A stretch of DNA of 64,000 nt from Mimachlamys varia (GCA_947623455.1 OX392534.1:5838001-5902000); one strand, 5' to 3'. Positions 49,201 to 55,822 are shown, counted from the stretch's first letter. The notes: generated from the sequence alone by a model not told the origin. Translations and numbers: made by a program.

Positions 49201-49765
49201 CAAACACACTCCCGATCTGGTGCTTGACCTGCCTGAGGGGTCAAACTCCTCGCCCCAGGAAGGCAGTGGGCCTGACAGTCCCACCAACACCGTTGCTGAC
49301 AGGTTCGCCGATTCCAACCAGGGGACGCTCAAAAAGGCGAGCTCCATGCCTCGTAACATCAATCCTCCGACTGTCAGTGTTGGTGGTGTCATGAGTTCTA
49401 GTGTATCGAGTAGTCATGGAGAACCAATAACCTTTGACCCCTCATATCCGTCAGATTCGCCTGTGTTCTCTACGTTTGCAACTGGACGTAGAGGTGTGAA
49501 CCCTAACCGTTCCAAAAGTCTGACTGACCGTGGGCCATTGGATCTGAGTGTTGCTGACAAACAGGCTCCTGTGCCAGTGCTACCCCCCGTACCAGTGCTT
49601 CCTCTTTCCCACAGCATTCCCTCCGTTGGGGGTGTGACCCCACCCCCTGTGGCAGACAAACCCAAACCTCCCATCAAAGTTAAGCCTCCGGTGATGAAGA
49701 AGCCCACACGGTCCCCCGAGGTCCAGCGTCGCTTCCCTCCCCCTGCCCCCACCCCACAGGACTGA
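22092..49765 (+). CDS. srGAP: srGAP-family Rho GTPase-activating protein, 18 joined exons (5' end not included)
   Basis: srGAPs bind and bend plasma membrane through an inverse F-BAR dimer and switch off Rac/Cdc42-type GTPases at the cell cortex downstream of Slit-Robo signalling. Seen here: 18 exons, all flanked by GT and AG, join in one frame to 1088 residues. Residue 1 is the Asp split before 22092, and this numbering is used below. F-BAR and its extension are about 1-430, a Pro-rich linker 430-450, RhoGAP about 468-655, an acidic linker 664-690, SH3 691-748, and a Ser/Pro tail to 1088. Domain order and length match human srGAP1-3 (about 1070-1100 residues). Only the N-terminal tip (about 20 residues in vertebrates) is missing. 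Exon-level matches such as RQAKYSENKLK, NDYLL, SDENMMD-YNLAICFGPTL and the C-terminal DIDNAL...PDLVLDL motif distinguish it from other F-BAR or RhoGAP families. Invertebrates usually have one such gene, orthologous to all vertebrate paralogues. Confidence 0.96.
22276..25686 (+). other. srGAP intron 1, mostly plain
   Basis: No exon seen. It contains a direct duplication at 24541-24604 (TTTGTTTGGCTGGTTTCCAT twice) and a G-run near 25367. The 3' end of the intron is the triplicated acceptor described at 25687. Confidence 0.8.
25687..25817 (+). repeat. 56-bp array containing three copies of the exon 2 acceptor
   Basis: The sequence CTAATTACAG followed by GAGGGAACA or GAAGGAACA occurs with its cut position at 25696, 25752 and 25808, exactly 56 bases apart. 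The last is the real exon 2 start, so the unit includes the acceptor and about the first 10 exon bases. Use of upstream copies would add 56 or 112 bases and shift the frame. Confidence 0.93.
25808..25973 (+). CDS. srGAP: srGAP exon 2 (F-BAR)
   Basis: Residues 62-117 (REHWSMF...CWQQLLDITKKESRDHGVMSEI...). It aligns with the vertebrate REH...VNCWYLVL-QTRRESRDHATL-DI segment. The acceptor is TAATTACAG|G and the donor is CAGG|GTATGT. Both sites lie in tandem arrays that contain copies of themselves (see the arrays at 25687 and 25970). Confidence 0.95.
25970..27376 (+). repeat. 43-bp minisatellite starting at the exon 2 donor, about 32 units
   Basis: The unit runs GGTATGTATGGCCTGAGGGG, then TGGGTACACA, then ATCCTAACTACAG. 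The first unit begins within the real exon 2 donor (CGCAGG|GTATGT). Every following unit therefore restores a CAGG|GTATGT-type donor, and also carries CTAAC and ACAG|G, elements of a 3' splice site. Units are 90-100% identical, which indicates recent homogenisation. Confidence 0.95.
27377..27932 (+). other. Rest of srGAP intron 2
   Basis: Unique AT-rich sequence between the array and the exon 3 acceptor. One open frame (27489-27788) has no domain or splice support. Confidence 0.7.
27933..27995 (+). CDS. srGAP: srGAP exon 3 (F-BAR)
   Basis: Residues 118-138, a 63-base exon with both introns in phase 0. CRDIGVESHEDIMKTLTELQ matches vertebrate KEIGLQMHEELLKVTNELY. The acceptor TTATTTCAG and donor AGT|GTGAGT fit consensus. 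Confidence 0.93.
27996..29344 (+). other. srGAP intron 3, first part
   Basis: AT-rich; no exon or clear mobile element seen. Confidence 0.7.
29345..29695. repeat. Composite minisatellite in srGAP intron 3
   Basis: Two 69-bp units (ATGTATACAGTCACTGTTCC core) are followed by about seven 29-bp units (TACTACAGTCTTCGTGTCCC plus TGTGTTAAG). The end returns to the first type, so the short unit arose inside the long one. Confidence 0.9.
30486..30765 (+). repeat. Degenerate array leading into the exon 4 acceptor
   Basis: About eight variable units of 25-40 bases with GCTATACTGTTGATATGACC and TTGCCCTTT. The exon 4 acceptor region (GACCTTGACCTATG, TTTCAG|GCTATGA) resembles one diverged unit, so the splice site appears to be part of the array. 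Confidence 0.75.
30766..30924 (+). CDS. srGAP: srGAP exon 4 (F-BAR)
   Basis: Residues 139-191. AMKTYHTYQSESKQAEAKLK matches vertebrate VMKTYHMYHAESISAESKLKEAE. It is followed by a lineage-variable basic stretch up to MRQTEK. Phase 0 at both ends; donor AAG|GTGAGT. The acceptor region resembles one unit of the tandem array just upstream. Confidence 0.95.
31034..31355 (+). mobile_element. tRNA-derived SINE in srGAP intron 4
   Basis: The 5' part has a polymerase III A-box-like TGGCAGTCTAGTGGTAGG and a B box GGTTCAAGTC at 31086-31095, spaced as in a tRNA. A body with CTGAGCAAGATACTTT, a phrase common in animal SINEs, follows. The 3' end is near GAACCACTTTGAGC. No poly(A) or clear target duplication is seen, so the copy is probably old. 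Confidence 0.8.
31356..32313 (+). other. srGAP intron 4, middle
   Basis: AT-rich, no exon; one minus-strand open frame (31438-31719) lacks any recognisable domain. Confidence 0.65.
32314..32489. mobile_element. Pogo-like MITE (176 bp), diverged
   Basis: Starts CAGTATAGCTTGTCTAAAC and ends with the near reverse complement GTTCAGACAAGTTACTCTG, flanked by TA on both sides as expected for a Tc1/mariner/pogo target. No coding sequence. It is related to the 42328 copy. Confidence 0.8.
32652..32780 (+). CDS. srGAP: srGAP exon 5 (F-BAR)
   Basis: Residues 192-234. RQAKYSENKLKALKARNDYL is almost identical to the vertebrate family signature. It is followed by LCIEAANAAINKYFSDDISDLMD. Phase 0 at both ends; acceptor CATCTTCAG, donor GAC|GTAAGT. 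This is one of the most conserved srGAP segments and identifies the gene by itself. Confidence 0.97.
32781..33884 (+). other. srGAP intron 5, plain part
   Basis: AT-rich intronic sequence; no exon or repeat family recognised. Confidence 0.7.
33885..34058 (+). repeat. 28-bp array ending at the exon 6 acceptor
   Basis: Five or six units of GGCAGTGTATATAAATCCTT plus GTTGCTAT. The core TGGCAG|TGTAT equals the exon 6 junction (TGTGGCAG|TGTATGG), so the array repeats the acceptor and the first five exon bases. Unit variants have GGTAG for GGCAG. Confidence 0.88.
34054..34275 (+). CDS. srGAP: srGAP exon 6 (F-BAR, C-terminal part)
   Basis: Residues 235-308. CMDFGYHNSVKNSML begins at CTGTGGCAG|TGT and matches vertebrate CCDLGFHASL. 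The exon ends KKFEFQPCRGDE, matching KFEFQPHMGDE. Donor GAG|GTAGGT. The acceptor lies at the end of a 28-bp array whose units repeat the TGGCAG|TGTAT junction. Confidence 0.96.
34276..35294 (+). other. srGAP introns 6 and 7
   Basis: Two short introns (34276-34736 and 34839-35294) on either side of exon 7. AT-rich, nothing else seen. Confidence 0.8.
34737..34838 (+). CDS. srGAP: srGAP exon 7 (F-BAR extension)
   Basis: Residues 309-342. VQQISAQKPVQDDILQRHRA matches VCQVSAQQPVQTELLMRYHQ of vertebrates and continues to LVDLRLENDE. Phase 0 at both ends; acceptor TTTTACAG, donor GAG|GTAGGT. Confidence 0.96.
35295..35462 (+). CDS. srGAP: srGAP exon 8 (F-BAR extension)
   Basis: Residues 343-398. 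TWKTLEATEKSLNDKINVAD-YDVSSFF aligns with VRKTLDATMQTLQDMLTVEDFDVSDAF. It ends with EVEGFYLQ, matching the ETEMFYFTK region. Donor CAG|GTAATG. The last 25 or so bases with the donor are repeated twice more just downstream. Confidence 0.95.
35438..35637 (+). repeat. 68-bp array with three copies of the exon 8 end and donor
   Basis: The end of exon 8 (TGGAGGTGGAGGGCTTCTAC TTACAG) and its donor GTAATGG recur at 35531 and 35599, exactly 68 and 136 bases after the real donor at 35463. Intron bases TTTATGCTTGTGTAGAAAAG and a GA-run complete the unit. The reading frame stays open up to the second donor, but its use would shift the frame. Confidence 0.95.
35876..35976 (+). CDS. srGAP: srGAP exon 9 (end of F-BAR extension)
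   Basis: Residues 399-432. KFRSYTLSCNRISRLQAKQS matches KFKEYVNGSNLITKLQAKHD. Ends with two bases of a Gly codon before GTAAGT. The donor is duplicated 32 bases downstream; use of the second copy would add GGG-TAA and terminate translation. Confidence 0.95.
35968..36031 (+). repeat. 32-bp duplication of the exon 9 donor
   Basis: AAACACCGG|GTAAGTTTCC and the following bases are repeated with one difference; donors fall at 35977 and 36009. A more diverged third copy may follow near 36060. Confidence 0.93.
36253..36358 (+). CDS. srGAP: srGAP exon 10 (Pro-rich linker before RhoGAP)
   Basis: Residues 432-467. RPPSLPPKPKKRR corresponds to the conserved TRPPCLPPKPQKMRRP linker, a PxxPxK-type SH3-ligand sequence. 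KLFGGSLEEYIE then matches KLFNGSMEAFIK leading into RhoGAP. Donor GAG|GTGAGG. Confidence 0.95.
36359..36831 (+). other. srGAP intron 10
   Basis: Contains CAGTCAAACCTTGTTG at about 36606, similar to the end of the 42546 MITE, but no matching second end is seen; probably a fragment. Confidence 0.5.
36832..36892 (+). CDS. srGAP: srGAP exon 11 (RhoGAP start)
   Basis: Residues 468-488. ATGNDIPLIIRSCIRAINLYG matches DSGQAIPLVVESCIRYINLYG. Ends in one codon base (G) before GTGAGT. This 61-base exon starts the RhoGAP fold. Confidence 0.95.
37144..37221 (+). CDS. srGAP: srGAP exon 12 (RhoGAP arginine finger)
   Basis: Residues 488-514. QGIFRISGAQVEINEHKAEF matches QGIFRVPGSQVEVNDIKNSF. Arg496 is in the position of the catalytic arginine finger of RhoGAP domains, so GAP activity is likely retained. 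Phase 1 at both ends. Confidence 0.96.
37222..37600 (+). other. srGAP intron 12
   Basis: AT-rich with short A-runs; no other feature. Confidence 0.8.
37601..37732 (+). CDS. srGAP: srGAP exon 13 (RhoGAP core)
   Basis: Residues 514-558. DPLVDVDPSDINSVAGVLKA YFRELREPLFP aligns with vertebrate DPLVDD...DINSVAGVLKLYFRGLENPLFP. It includes the conserved Lys and Arg of the LK-YFREL motif that contact the GTPase. Donor GCA|GTAAGT. A 48-bp array starts about 14 bases into the intron. Confidence 0.96.
37746..37952 (+). repeat. 48-bp array directly after the exon 13 donor
   Basis: Four units with GATAAAAATAAACATTGAAT and GGTCAAGGGT; spacings are 54, 48 and 48 bases. The array starts 14 bases into intron 13 and does not include the donor itself. 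Because 48 is a multiple of three, it is open in several frames, but no coding use is supported. Confidence 0.9.
38251..38353 (+). CDS. srGAP: srGAP exon 14 (RhoGAP)
   Basis: Residues 558-592. ELLSSLPRAILIVMKYLFSF LN aligns with QILVTLPRVVIVVMRYLFAFLN. Ends with CA of a His codon before GTGAGT. Acceptor TTATACAG. Confidence 0.96.
38354..38891 (+). other. srGAP intron 14
   Basis: AT-rich; the 38404-38745 open frame has no domain and no donor/acceptor pair that keeps the srGAP frame. Confidence 0.75.
38892..39107 (+). CDS. srGAP: srGAP exon 15 (RhoGAP end)
   Basis: Residues 592-664. HLSEYSDENMMDAYNLAICF GPTLLPIP and NVHEVIKTIIIHQEDIYPNF are near-identical to vertebrate srGAPs and carry the conserved Asn of the RhoGAP active site. 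Ends with AG before GTACGA. Reading through this weak donor gives eight more residues and a TAG at 39130-39132, so intron retention would make a protein without SH3 and tail. Confidence 0.95.
39108..39517 (+). other. srGAP intron 15
   Basis: Starts at the weak donor GTACGA; retention adds eight codons and a TAG. Nothing else seen. Confidence 0.8.
39518..39594 (+). CDS. srGAP: srGAP exon 16 (acidic linker)
   Basis: Residues 664-690. The peptide RDTTDDVTEDEDETSSIRSN EDEDDD corresponds to the acidic DEVD-DNGTEPHTSDEE stretch between RhoGAP and SH3 of vertebrate srGAPs. Acceptor ATTCTAG, donor G|GTGAGC, phase 2 in and phase 1 out. Confidence 0.92.
39595..41780 (+). other. srGAP intron 16, first part
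   Basis: AT-rich intron with a short degenerate 22-bp repeat (ATTATACCCCAGT) at about 40280-40375 and two X-box-like palindromes at 41628-41641 and 41650-41663. No exon seen. Confidence 0.7.
41628..41663. promoter_or_regulatory. Paired RFX X-box-like motifs
   Basis: GTTTCCATGGTAAC and GTTTCCACGGTAAC, 22 bases apart, fit the palindromic X-box of RFX transcription factors. Function in this intron is unknown. Confidence 0.4.
41786..42132. repeat. 49-bp minisatellite, seven nearly identical units
   Basis: The unit GGATGTGTAACACTGTACCA plus CACCGCTCTGTCATATTGCT and TACCTGGGT repeats seven times without visible change, indicating very recent expansion. On the minus strand each unit reads CCCAGGTAAGC, a perfect splice-donor sequence. 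Confidence 0.95.
42328..42473. mobile_element. Pogo-like MITE (146 bp)
   Basis: Begins CAGTATAACCTGTCTAA and ends with its exact reverse complement TTAGACAGGTTATACTG, flanked by TA on both sides. The CAGTATAA end is typical of pogo-group elements. Too short to code. Confidence 0.88.
42546..42704. mobile_element. Small inverted-repeat element (about 160 bp)
   Basis: Left end AGTCAAACCCCACTATCTTGAA and right end, as reverse complement, AGTCAAACCTCTTTATTTTG. Non-coding, MITE-like; target duplication is not clear. A related fragment lies in intron 10. Confidence 0.65.
42784..45595. mobile_element. 2.8-kb satellite-bearing non-autonomous element in srGAP intron 16
   Basis: The left end is TTAGCTCACCTGGCCCGAAG GGCC; the right end, read as reverse complement, is AACAAGAGGCCCAATGGGCC ... 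GCTCACCTGG. The ends share an inverted GCTCACCTGG block. Inside are a GTCC-rich run (42835-42905), two diverged monomers, about 14 close 145-bp monomers and a truncated final monomer. No transposase is encoded. The layout (unique ends, microsatellite, tandem monomers) is known from bivalve non-autonomous elements. Confidence 0.85.
42910..45480. repeat. 145-bp tandem monomers, about 16 copies
   Basis: Each unit carries AACGACTTCTTCTGAAATAC, ATGATATTTGGCTGAAAGGT and GACAAAGTTTGCGAAAAGAAA, followed by TGACCTTGACCTATATTC and AAGGTCACAGGGGTCAAAT. Outer monomers are the most diverged and central ones the most alike, as in arrays homogenised by unequal exchange. Overlapping minus-strand open frames of about 91 residues recur every 145 bases and are by-products of the repeat. 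Confidence 0.95.
45713..45833 (+). repeat. 29-bp array ending at the exon 17 acceptor
   Basis: Four units of GTATGTATTATTTGATGTTT plus GTTTTCCTA. Units end TTTTCCTAG or TTTACCTAG, acceptor-like copies of the true TTTTCCTACAG|AT junction at 45833/45834. Confidence 0.9.
45834..46014 (+). CDS. srGAP: srGAP exon 17 (SH3 domain)
   Basis: Residues 690-750. It holds a complete SH3: ALALFDFTGRTERELSFKKG, then STDWWEGCFNGKEGLIPDKY I. The ALYDY-like, ELSF, WWEG and GLIP-YI motifs are intact, so ligand binding should be retained. Acceptor TTTTCCTACAG at the end of a 29-bp array; donor CC|GTACGT, with a second GT four bases downstream. Confidence 0.96.
46015..46790 (+). other. srGAP intron 17, first part
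   Basis: AT-rich; no feature recognised. Confidence 0.75.
46791..47640. repeat. 25-bp minisatellite, about 34 units, srGAP intron 17
   Basis: The unit CTATACACTCCTATATAATT plus GAGGG repeats with single-base variants (GAGGA, GAGTG, TTTAATT). It lies mid-intron, away from both splice sites. Confidence 0.96.
47641..48747 (+). other. srGAP intron 17, last part
   Basis: AT-rich sequence up to the TTACTTACAG acceptor of exon 18; nothing else seen. Confidence 0.75.
48748..49765 (+). CDS. srGAP: srGAP exon 18 (C-terminal tail and stop)
   Basis: Residues 750-1088 and the TGA stop. The long, GC-rich last coding exon encodes a Ser/Thr/Pro-rich disordered tail. Within it, EISADIDNALAEVVSGLKSL E...TPDLVLDLPEG...S matches the conserved helix LAEDIEKTMSTALHELRELE and PDVVLDTLEP motif of srGAP C termini. 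The final 90 residues are Pro/Lys rich (KPKPPIKVKPPVMKKP and PPPAPTPQD) with several PxxP sites. Compared with human proteins the tail is similar in length. Confidence 0.95.
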
Positions 49766-50680
49766 GTCTTCCAGTGTGTTAGTGATGAATAACTGTGGAC
49801 CTTTGCGAAAAGCAGTATAGCTGCATGGACAGTAGGCTGGAAGTTATGCTGCTTCAGCAGTACTCAGGACATTACGCTGCTTCCACAGGAAGTCACGATG
49901 CCTGTAGTAGTGGGACCTCCAGACACGCTGCTCTATAGTCGTGTATGCTCCAGTGTGTGCGAGTAGCCATGGGTTCCTTGGTACGAATGTACTAGACTCT
50001 GTGAACTTGGATCAGTGATCTGACATTTTATCTAGGAAATTATTACAGAATTTTTATATATATAAACACTTTATAGAATGAAAACAGCATGGACTTAATT
50101 ATGATTTTGTGACGCCAAATCTGTCCTAACATGGAAAGATGCATAATATTTGTATGATTTTTTAACGGCATTGCTTTACCCCTGGACTGTGCTCGTGTTT
50201 AGTGTGGAGGAGGGTGATACGCCACAGAAGGATTCGTTTTCTCGCACCAGTTTGTCTTCGGTGACGTGCTATTCTGGTCTGTGTCGTAGCTAACATAACT
50301 GTGCAATATGATGATTTTATTTCTCGTTCGCTGCTTTAAACGAAGTTCTTGGGTGATTGACTCTGTACTGATATCCTGTGTTTACTGTTTGATAAATTGT
50401 GTAAATTAGTGACATTTTGTGTTACTATGGAGAACACATGACTTACTGCTTTAAGCAAAACTATATAAAGGCTGTTTCAGAATTAACCATTTGGAAGAGG
50501 TGTGAGATACTATTTCAGAGACCCCACCACCCATCAAACATTAAAAGAGATTAAATATAAGAAATATTATGCAGATCTGCTTTTAACCCCACCACCCATG
50601 ATATATATATTAAAACAGGTGCCTCTCGCCTACCAACACGGCTAATTATGGAACAGTTCTTACCAGATAAATGCTGTATA
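49766..50680 (+). other. srGAP 3' flank, proximal 3'UTR
   Basis: About 0.9 kb after the stop with no coding potential. No AATAAA is visible before 51.2 kb; ATTAAA occurs at 50540-50545 and 50550-50555 and could be the poly(A) signal. If it is not used, the transcript would continue into the hairpin array. Which end is used cannot be decided from sequence. Confidence 0.5.
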
Positions 50681-51206
50681 ATATTACTTGGCAATACACT
50701 GTGTTACTTAGTGATATACCGTATTGCTAAGTAATACACTGTGTTACTTAGCGATATACTGTATTGCTAAGTAATACACTGTGTTACTTAGCGATATACT
50801 GTATTGCTAAGTAATACACTGTGTTACTTAGCGATATACTGTATTGCTAAGTAATACACTGTGTTACTTAGCGATATACTGTATTGCTAAGTAATACACT
50901 GTGTTACATAGGGATATACTGTATTGCTAAGTAATACATTGTGTTACTTAATGATATACTGTATTGCTAAGTAAAACATTGTGTTACTTAGCGATATACT
51001 GTATTGCTAAGTAATACACTGTGTTACTTAGGGATATACTGTATTGCTAAGTAATACATTGTGTTACTTAGGGATATACTGTATTGCTAAGTAATACATT
51101 GTGTTACTTAGGGATATACTGTATTGCTAAGTAATACACTGTGTTACTTAGCGATATACTGTACTGCTAAGTGTTACCTATTGATACAATGTGTTGCTAA
51201 GGGACA
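50681..51206. repeat. 40-bp hairpin-forming tandem array downstream of srGAP
   Basis: About 13 near-identical 40-bp units, each made of two related 20-bp halves (GATATACTGTATTGCTAAGT and AATACACTGTGTTACTTAGC). GCTAAGTAA and TTACTTAGC form a perfect 9-bp inverted repeat around a 9-base centre that itself contains CAC-T-GTG. Each unit can therefore fold as a hairpin, in either strand of RNA. Confidence 0.95.
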
Positions 51207-53335
51207 CATTGTGTTGTTGTGAACTTCTTTTAGATCTTTATATATTTGGAGTTTAAGTGAGGGCCTGAGAGATTTTGAAATGGGTTTGGGAGGGTTGTGT
51301 TTTTATTTCCTAACTAAATCCTGGCCTTAGAGGTATGAGTTGGGCTGAGAAATCCTCGGCTAGGCACAGGAAATGTACTGTATCTATTACTAAATTTAAA
51401 AGGTGCAGCACGTGTGTGTGTTCTGTCATCTTTAAGGGAGCATAGCCTAAACCAAGAGGAAGGCTGTATCTGTATAAAAATTACTATAGTGCGTCTTTAA
51501 ACAAATGTGCCAAAATATTAGCAGGTCAATTTATCAAAATGTTTAAATGAAGGTCACAGCAAGGGCCACAACTCTTGATAACATTACACCTAGGTCCATA
51601 TTAGTATGTGTTCCTAATTAAGTTTTCAATGATTGTGCAGTTCAGTATGTGAAATGGTCCAACAAAACATTGAATAACATTGATAACATTACACCTAGGT
51701 CCATATTAGTATGTGTTCTGAATTAAGTTTTCAATGATTGTGCAGTCCAGTATGTAAAATGGTCCAACAAAACACTGAATATTAAGGAAACAATGTACTT
51801 ATAAATGTACTTGGTAGCTCCATTTTCAAAATCATCCTCAATTTCAATAACGATGATAACTCAAACATTAGTTGTTTCTGTCATTGTTTTTCCAACACCA
51901 AAACAACTTAAAATTGAGATTTTCAACTTAGAAAACTTTTCTATGATGTAGATGATTGTGACACGAGATGTCAACCCAAGTGTCTTAATATATAAGTACA
52001 TGGCAGAGCAGCAGTGCTTCTTCTCTTCCCTTAAGCTGCATACCACTTCTGGTGTAATGTCCATGATAACATTTTTTAAAATAAGAACATATTTTAAGGT
52101 TTTACAGATAGTTCAGTGTTATTATGGGTTTATAGGCATTCATATATATGTATAATTGACAATAGAAGATATTTCAGACAATAGCTGTTGTACCACAGTA
52201 TTTAAAGATTGGATATGTACTCTTCCAGAGAAGTATGGTACGGTGGCTGTATATCAGGCATTACGGAGTTATATAGGTAGGTGCTAACTGTCTTAGATAT
52301 ATAACCCACAGAGACATACCCAACTCCTGCATTAAACCATATACGACATAAAAAGTCCAGTTATTCAAATCTTCACAAGATAACAGGATGATATTAACAC
52401 TTATATGATTGTCATTTTGTAATTAGTTTCTCCATAAATTCTTTAATAATATGTTGGGTTTTTTTTATGTTCTTTCGATGTATATGTTATTCACTATTGA
52501 CCTGAATCTTTGAACAAGTGTCGTAACTCATTTTGAGAAAATGTGTAGTCGTGAAAACAGGATTATCTTTATTTTTATTAAAAGAAGATATACAAATTTA
52601 TGTCGGAATATATTATATAAAAACAAAAATTTAATTGGAAATCATTGGAAAACTAAATTTTGATTAATCTGTTTTGTATTGGTTGTGATTTGTAAATCGA
52701 TTCAAACTGTTTGTCAAAATTTGTGGTTTCTTTTATTATCCTGGTGAAACATCAACAGTGGGTTGTAAGTAGGGCGGCCAAATTACTCCATAACAAAACT
52801 TCTAGCTTTCTCACTGAAGCCAAATTACTCCATAACAAAACTTCTAGCTTTCTCACTGAAGGGAAATGCAAGCATTGACAGTTGGAGTTAACATGGCTGC
52901 CCTCTACCTGAAGAATATATTGTACATGTGTTTTGTCTGTAAACAGTTTAAATGTTATTTGAAGAAACTTAACCAAGGTGCTTATACTATCATCAACCGT
53001 GTATATTGTTTGTCTTAGTGTGATAATCAGGGTTCTAATGACTTGGGATGTTTTAAGTACGGGAACAATATACATTTGTGTAATACAATCCGATACATGT
53101 AAGACTATAGATAATTGCATTAGCTAACACATTGACTCAGACTCATCAAATAACCAAAGCAAAACTTTCTAAGTAAGTTTTTTTTTTTCAAATGAAAACC
53201 CATCATAAATTTCAACAATATGAAAATTAACACAAATTTCATAATGAACATGAAATCTTTTTCCTGTCTTTGGTTGCTGTATACATTAAAAAAATAAGAG
53301 AGGTTCCATTCAGACTACTTTGTAAAACACTATTA
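51207..53335. other. Intergenic region between convergent genes
   Basis: No exon seen. It contains a 105-bp tandem duplication at 51577-51786 (GATAACATTACACCTAGGTC) and a 44-bp one at 52773-52861 (CCAAATTACTCCATAACAAA). Confidence 0.65.
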
Positions 53336-53610
53336 TCATGGAAGGTAACGCTGTTAACAAGGGAGGTAACACTATGATCAAGGGAGGCAACACTATGATC
53401 AAGGGAAATTTAGTACACTGTGATCAAGGGAGGTAACACTGATCAAGGGAGGTAAGTACACTATGATCAAGGGAGGTAACACTGATCAAGGGTAATTTAG
53501 TACACTATTATCAAGGGAGGTAAGTACACTATGATCAAGGGAGGTAACACTGATCAAGGGTAATTTAGTACACTATTATCAAGGGAGGTAAGTACACTAT
53601 GATCAAGGAA
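53336..53610. repeat. Irregular array of ATGATCAAGGGAGGTAA units
   Basis: About 13 copies of GATCAAGGGAGGTAA in mixed higher-order units (with GTACACTAT or CACT spacers). Several read GGGAG|GTAAGTA, a donor-like sequence, but no exon is near. Confidence 0.85.
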
Positions 53611-54439
53611 ATTAGTATTATGGTACAGCTTTAGCATTCCTGCTGACATGTAATAATTTAAGACAAAAGTCTGTTCTAAAATTCTCTTCAATAAGATTAC
53701 ACAAGGGTCCTTATTTTCACTTTAACAAAACAGTACATAAATATGTTGAACTCAATAGAAGTTTCTCCATAAAAATGAGCTCTTTTTAACTAGTATATAA
53801 TTACAAAGTCTGTTTTTATGGTTAATGAGAGCAGGTTCAGTATAGTAGACATTGATATAGGTGTGTGTATTTGTGTACATGTGTACGTAGTGTGTATGGA
53901 GTCCATGTTAGTGTCTTTTCATCGTAACCAAACAAAGTGGATGGTTGATAAAGGCTTGCTTGTCTCTACTTACATGTTAAAATAGTTTAATGTACGATAG
54001 TGTTTTACAATACAGGATCATGTCTGGGAATGATGTAAGGTAGGTATAATGAATCAGTGTATCAGTTTATACCAACACTGTCATACATTGTATTGTACAA
54101 TGCTACATTGTATCAATACTTTGTATTTAATTACTACATGAAGATGTGTAATGTATGAATTGTTAGTACAATGTACTGTTTTAGGATACTATGTTGTATG
54201 ATACAGTGTAACACTATACTATATATACTGTTGATTATCTCTCATGATTACTAATGATAATTAAACAGTTTCCATCATCGACCGTACATCAGAACAATGC
54301 TCATCGTTTTCTCACATAAATTATATATATAAATATATATGTATAATGTGCTTTTAATCATGGATTCATGGAATAAACAGATGAAATGGATGACAATGTT
54401 TTGTTATGACTATCTTAGGGTTGATAAATACTTATTGTT

Positions 54440-55380
54440 CACCATCACGAAGCCACTTGGGCATCTGCAAACCACTTGGGCCTCTTGTTTGATGTTTTTT
54501 ATCCCCCACTTTCACGGAAACAGGGGATATTAATTTGGGTTTGTCCATCCGTTTGTCACTTTGTTTCCGTGCAATAACGGTTGGGCCTGGCCAAGTTCAA
54601 TCGCCACTTTTGGCAGAGTTATGGTCCTTTGATTAATGAAAAATGTCATTTTTCGTTTCCATGCAATAACGGCAACAAATATCTGATTTTCTTGAAACTT
54701 GGCTACAAGAAAAAATGCCTTTATTTTATTTTTTCTTTATGTATTTAATCTTAGTGATATGAACTGCAAAACATTTCTCTTAAAAATTAATGATAGTTGA
54801 AAAAGGTCTCTAATCAGAAGTTTTGTTGTTCTGATAAGTTCCAAAATCCAAAACTAAGAACGATCCATCTTGTATATATTTAAAACAATAATCATAACAT
54901 ACTTTAAGTCAAAATACAAGATGGATGCCTGTCAGCAACATTTTTCCCCCATAAACTGTACAGAAATTTGATCATACTTGACTATAGGGACCCAGAAAAC
55001 CTGCATATGAAATTTTAATTGGATCCATCAAATTCTTCTCAAGAAATAGCGATCACAAACTATTAATGCAAGATCCAAGATGGTCGTCTGTCAGCCATGT
55101 TGTTTTTCGATTTGGCTAAAAATATTGTACAATGCACAACTATAGGTACCAAAAGGAACCTGCACATGAAATTTGAGAAGGATCCATCCAGTACTTCTCA
55201 AAGAAATATCGATCACAAACAATGAATGCAAAATCCAAGATGGCCACTTGTCGGCCATGTTCTTTTTCGGATCAGCTAAAAAAAATTCAATGATATCTAG
55301 GAACCAAGGGAATCTGCATATGAAATTTGAGAAGATCCATCGACTATTTTTCAAGAAATAACGATCAAAAAAATTGTTTA
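54440..55380. mobile_element. Mosaic of diverged mollusc-type interspersed repeats
   Basis: CCACTTGGGCCTCTTGTTT at 54471-54490 matches the right end of the 42784 element. It is joined to a TATCCCCCACTTTCACGG...GGGGATATTAA hairpin and a TTTGTCCATCCGTTTGTCAC stretch. From 54840 to 55290 a segment with CCAAGATGG...GTC-GCCATGTT recurs at least twice. Ends are not clear and nothing is coding. Confidence 0.6.
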
Positions 55381-55382
55381 AA

Positions 55383-55723
55383 ATGGTTCATACAGACTTT
55401 TCATACTAAAATTCAAGCCCTTTTCTCAATTTTCAAGGTTCATTTTTTGTCCAAACTTTCAGAAAAAAGGGATAAAAAACGAGAACTTTAATCTTTTAAA
55501 ATTTTCTCATGATGTTTTTATAATTATTTTTTTTTATATAAAACTAAAAAAAATGCATGTTTACAGCTAATAAGTATATGAACCCCAGCACTTTTCAATC
55601 ATTTCTGTGCAAATTCCAACACTGACCCCAATTCAAGCACTTTTCAAGCACTGACCCTAAATTCACACACTTTTCAAGCACTGACCCTAAATTCAAGCAT
55701 TTTTCATCTTCTGTATGAACCAT
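55383..55723. mobile_element. 341-bp element with ATGGTTCATACAGA terminal inverted repeats
   Basis: The left end ATGGTTCATACAGA is matched by TCTGTATGAACCAT at the right end. AT-rich flanks on both sides could be a short target duplication. The interior has three or four 30-bp units of CACTTTTCAAGCACTGACCC. Non-coding. Confidence 0.7.
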
Positions 55724-55816
55724 GTTAAAGGACAGACGCAGTGCGATTTGAATAGCCCACCATTTGATGATTGTGAGCTAAAAATATAACAAAGAAGACA
55801 AACTCATATATTTATG

Positions 55817-55822
55817 TTTATT
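55817..55822 (-). promoter_or_regulatory. Candidate distal poly(A) signal for the minus-strand gene
   Basis: AATAAA on the minus strand followed by a GTTTGTCTTCTTTGTT-like U/GU-rich downstream element at the expected distance. The intervening region to the stop codon has no other gene. Confidence 0.35.

Noticed and set aside
48885..49752. Long minus-strand open frames opposite the last srGAP exon
   Set aside because: Shadow of a GC-rich coding exon; the plus frame joins in phase with 17 other exons and has family motifs.
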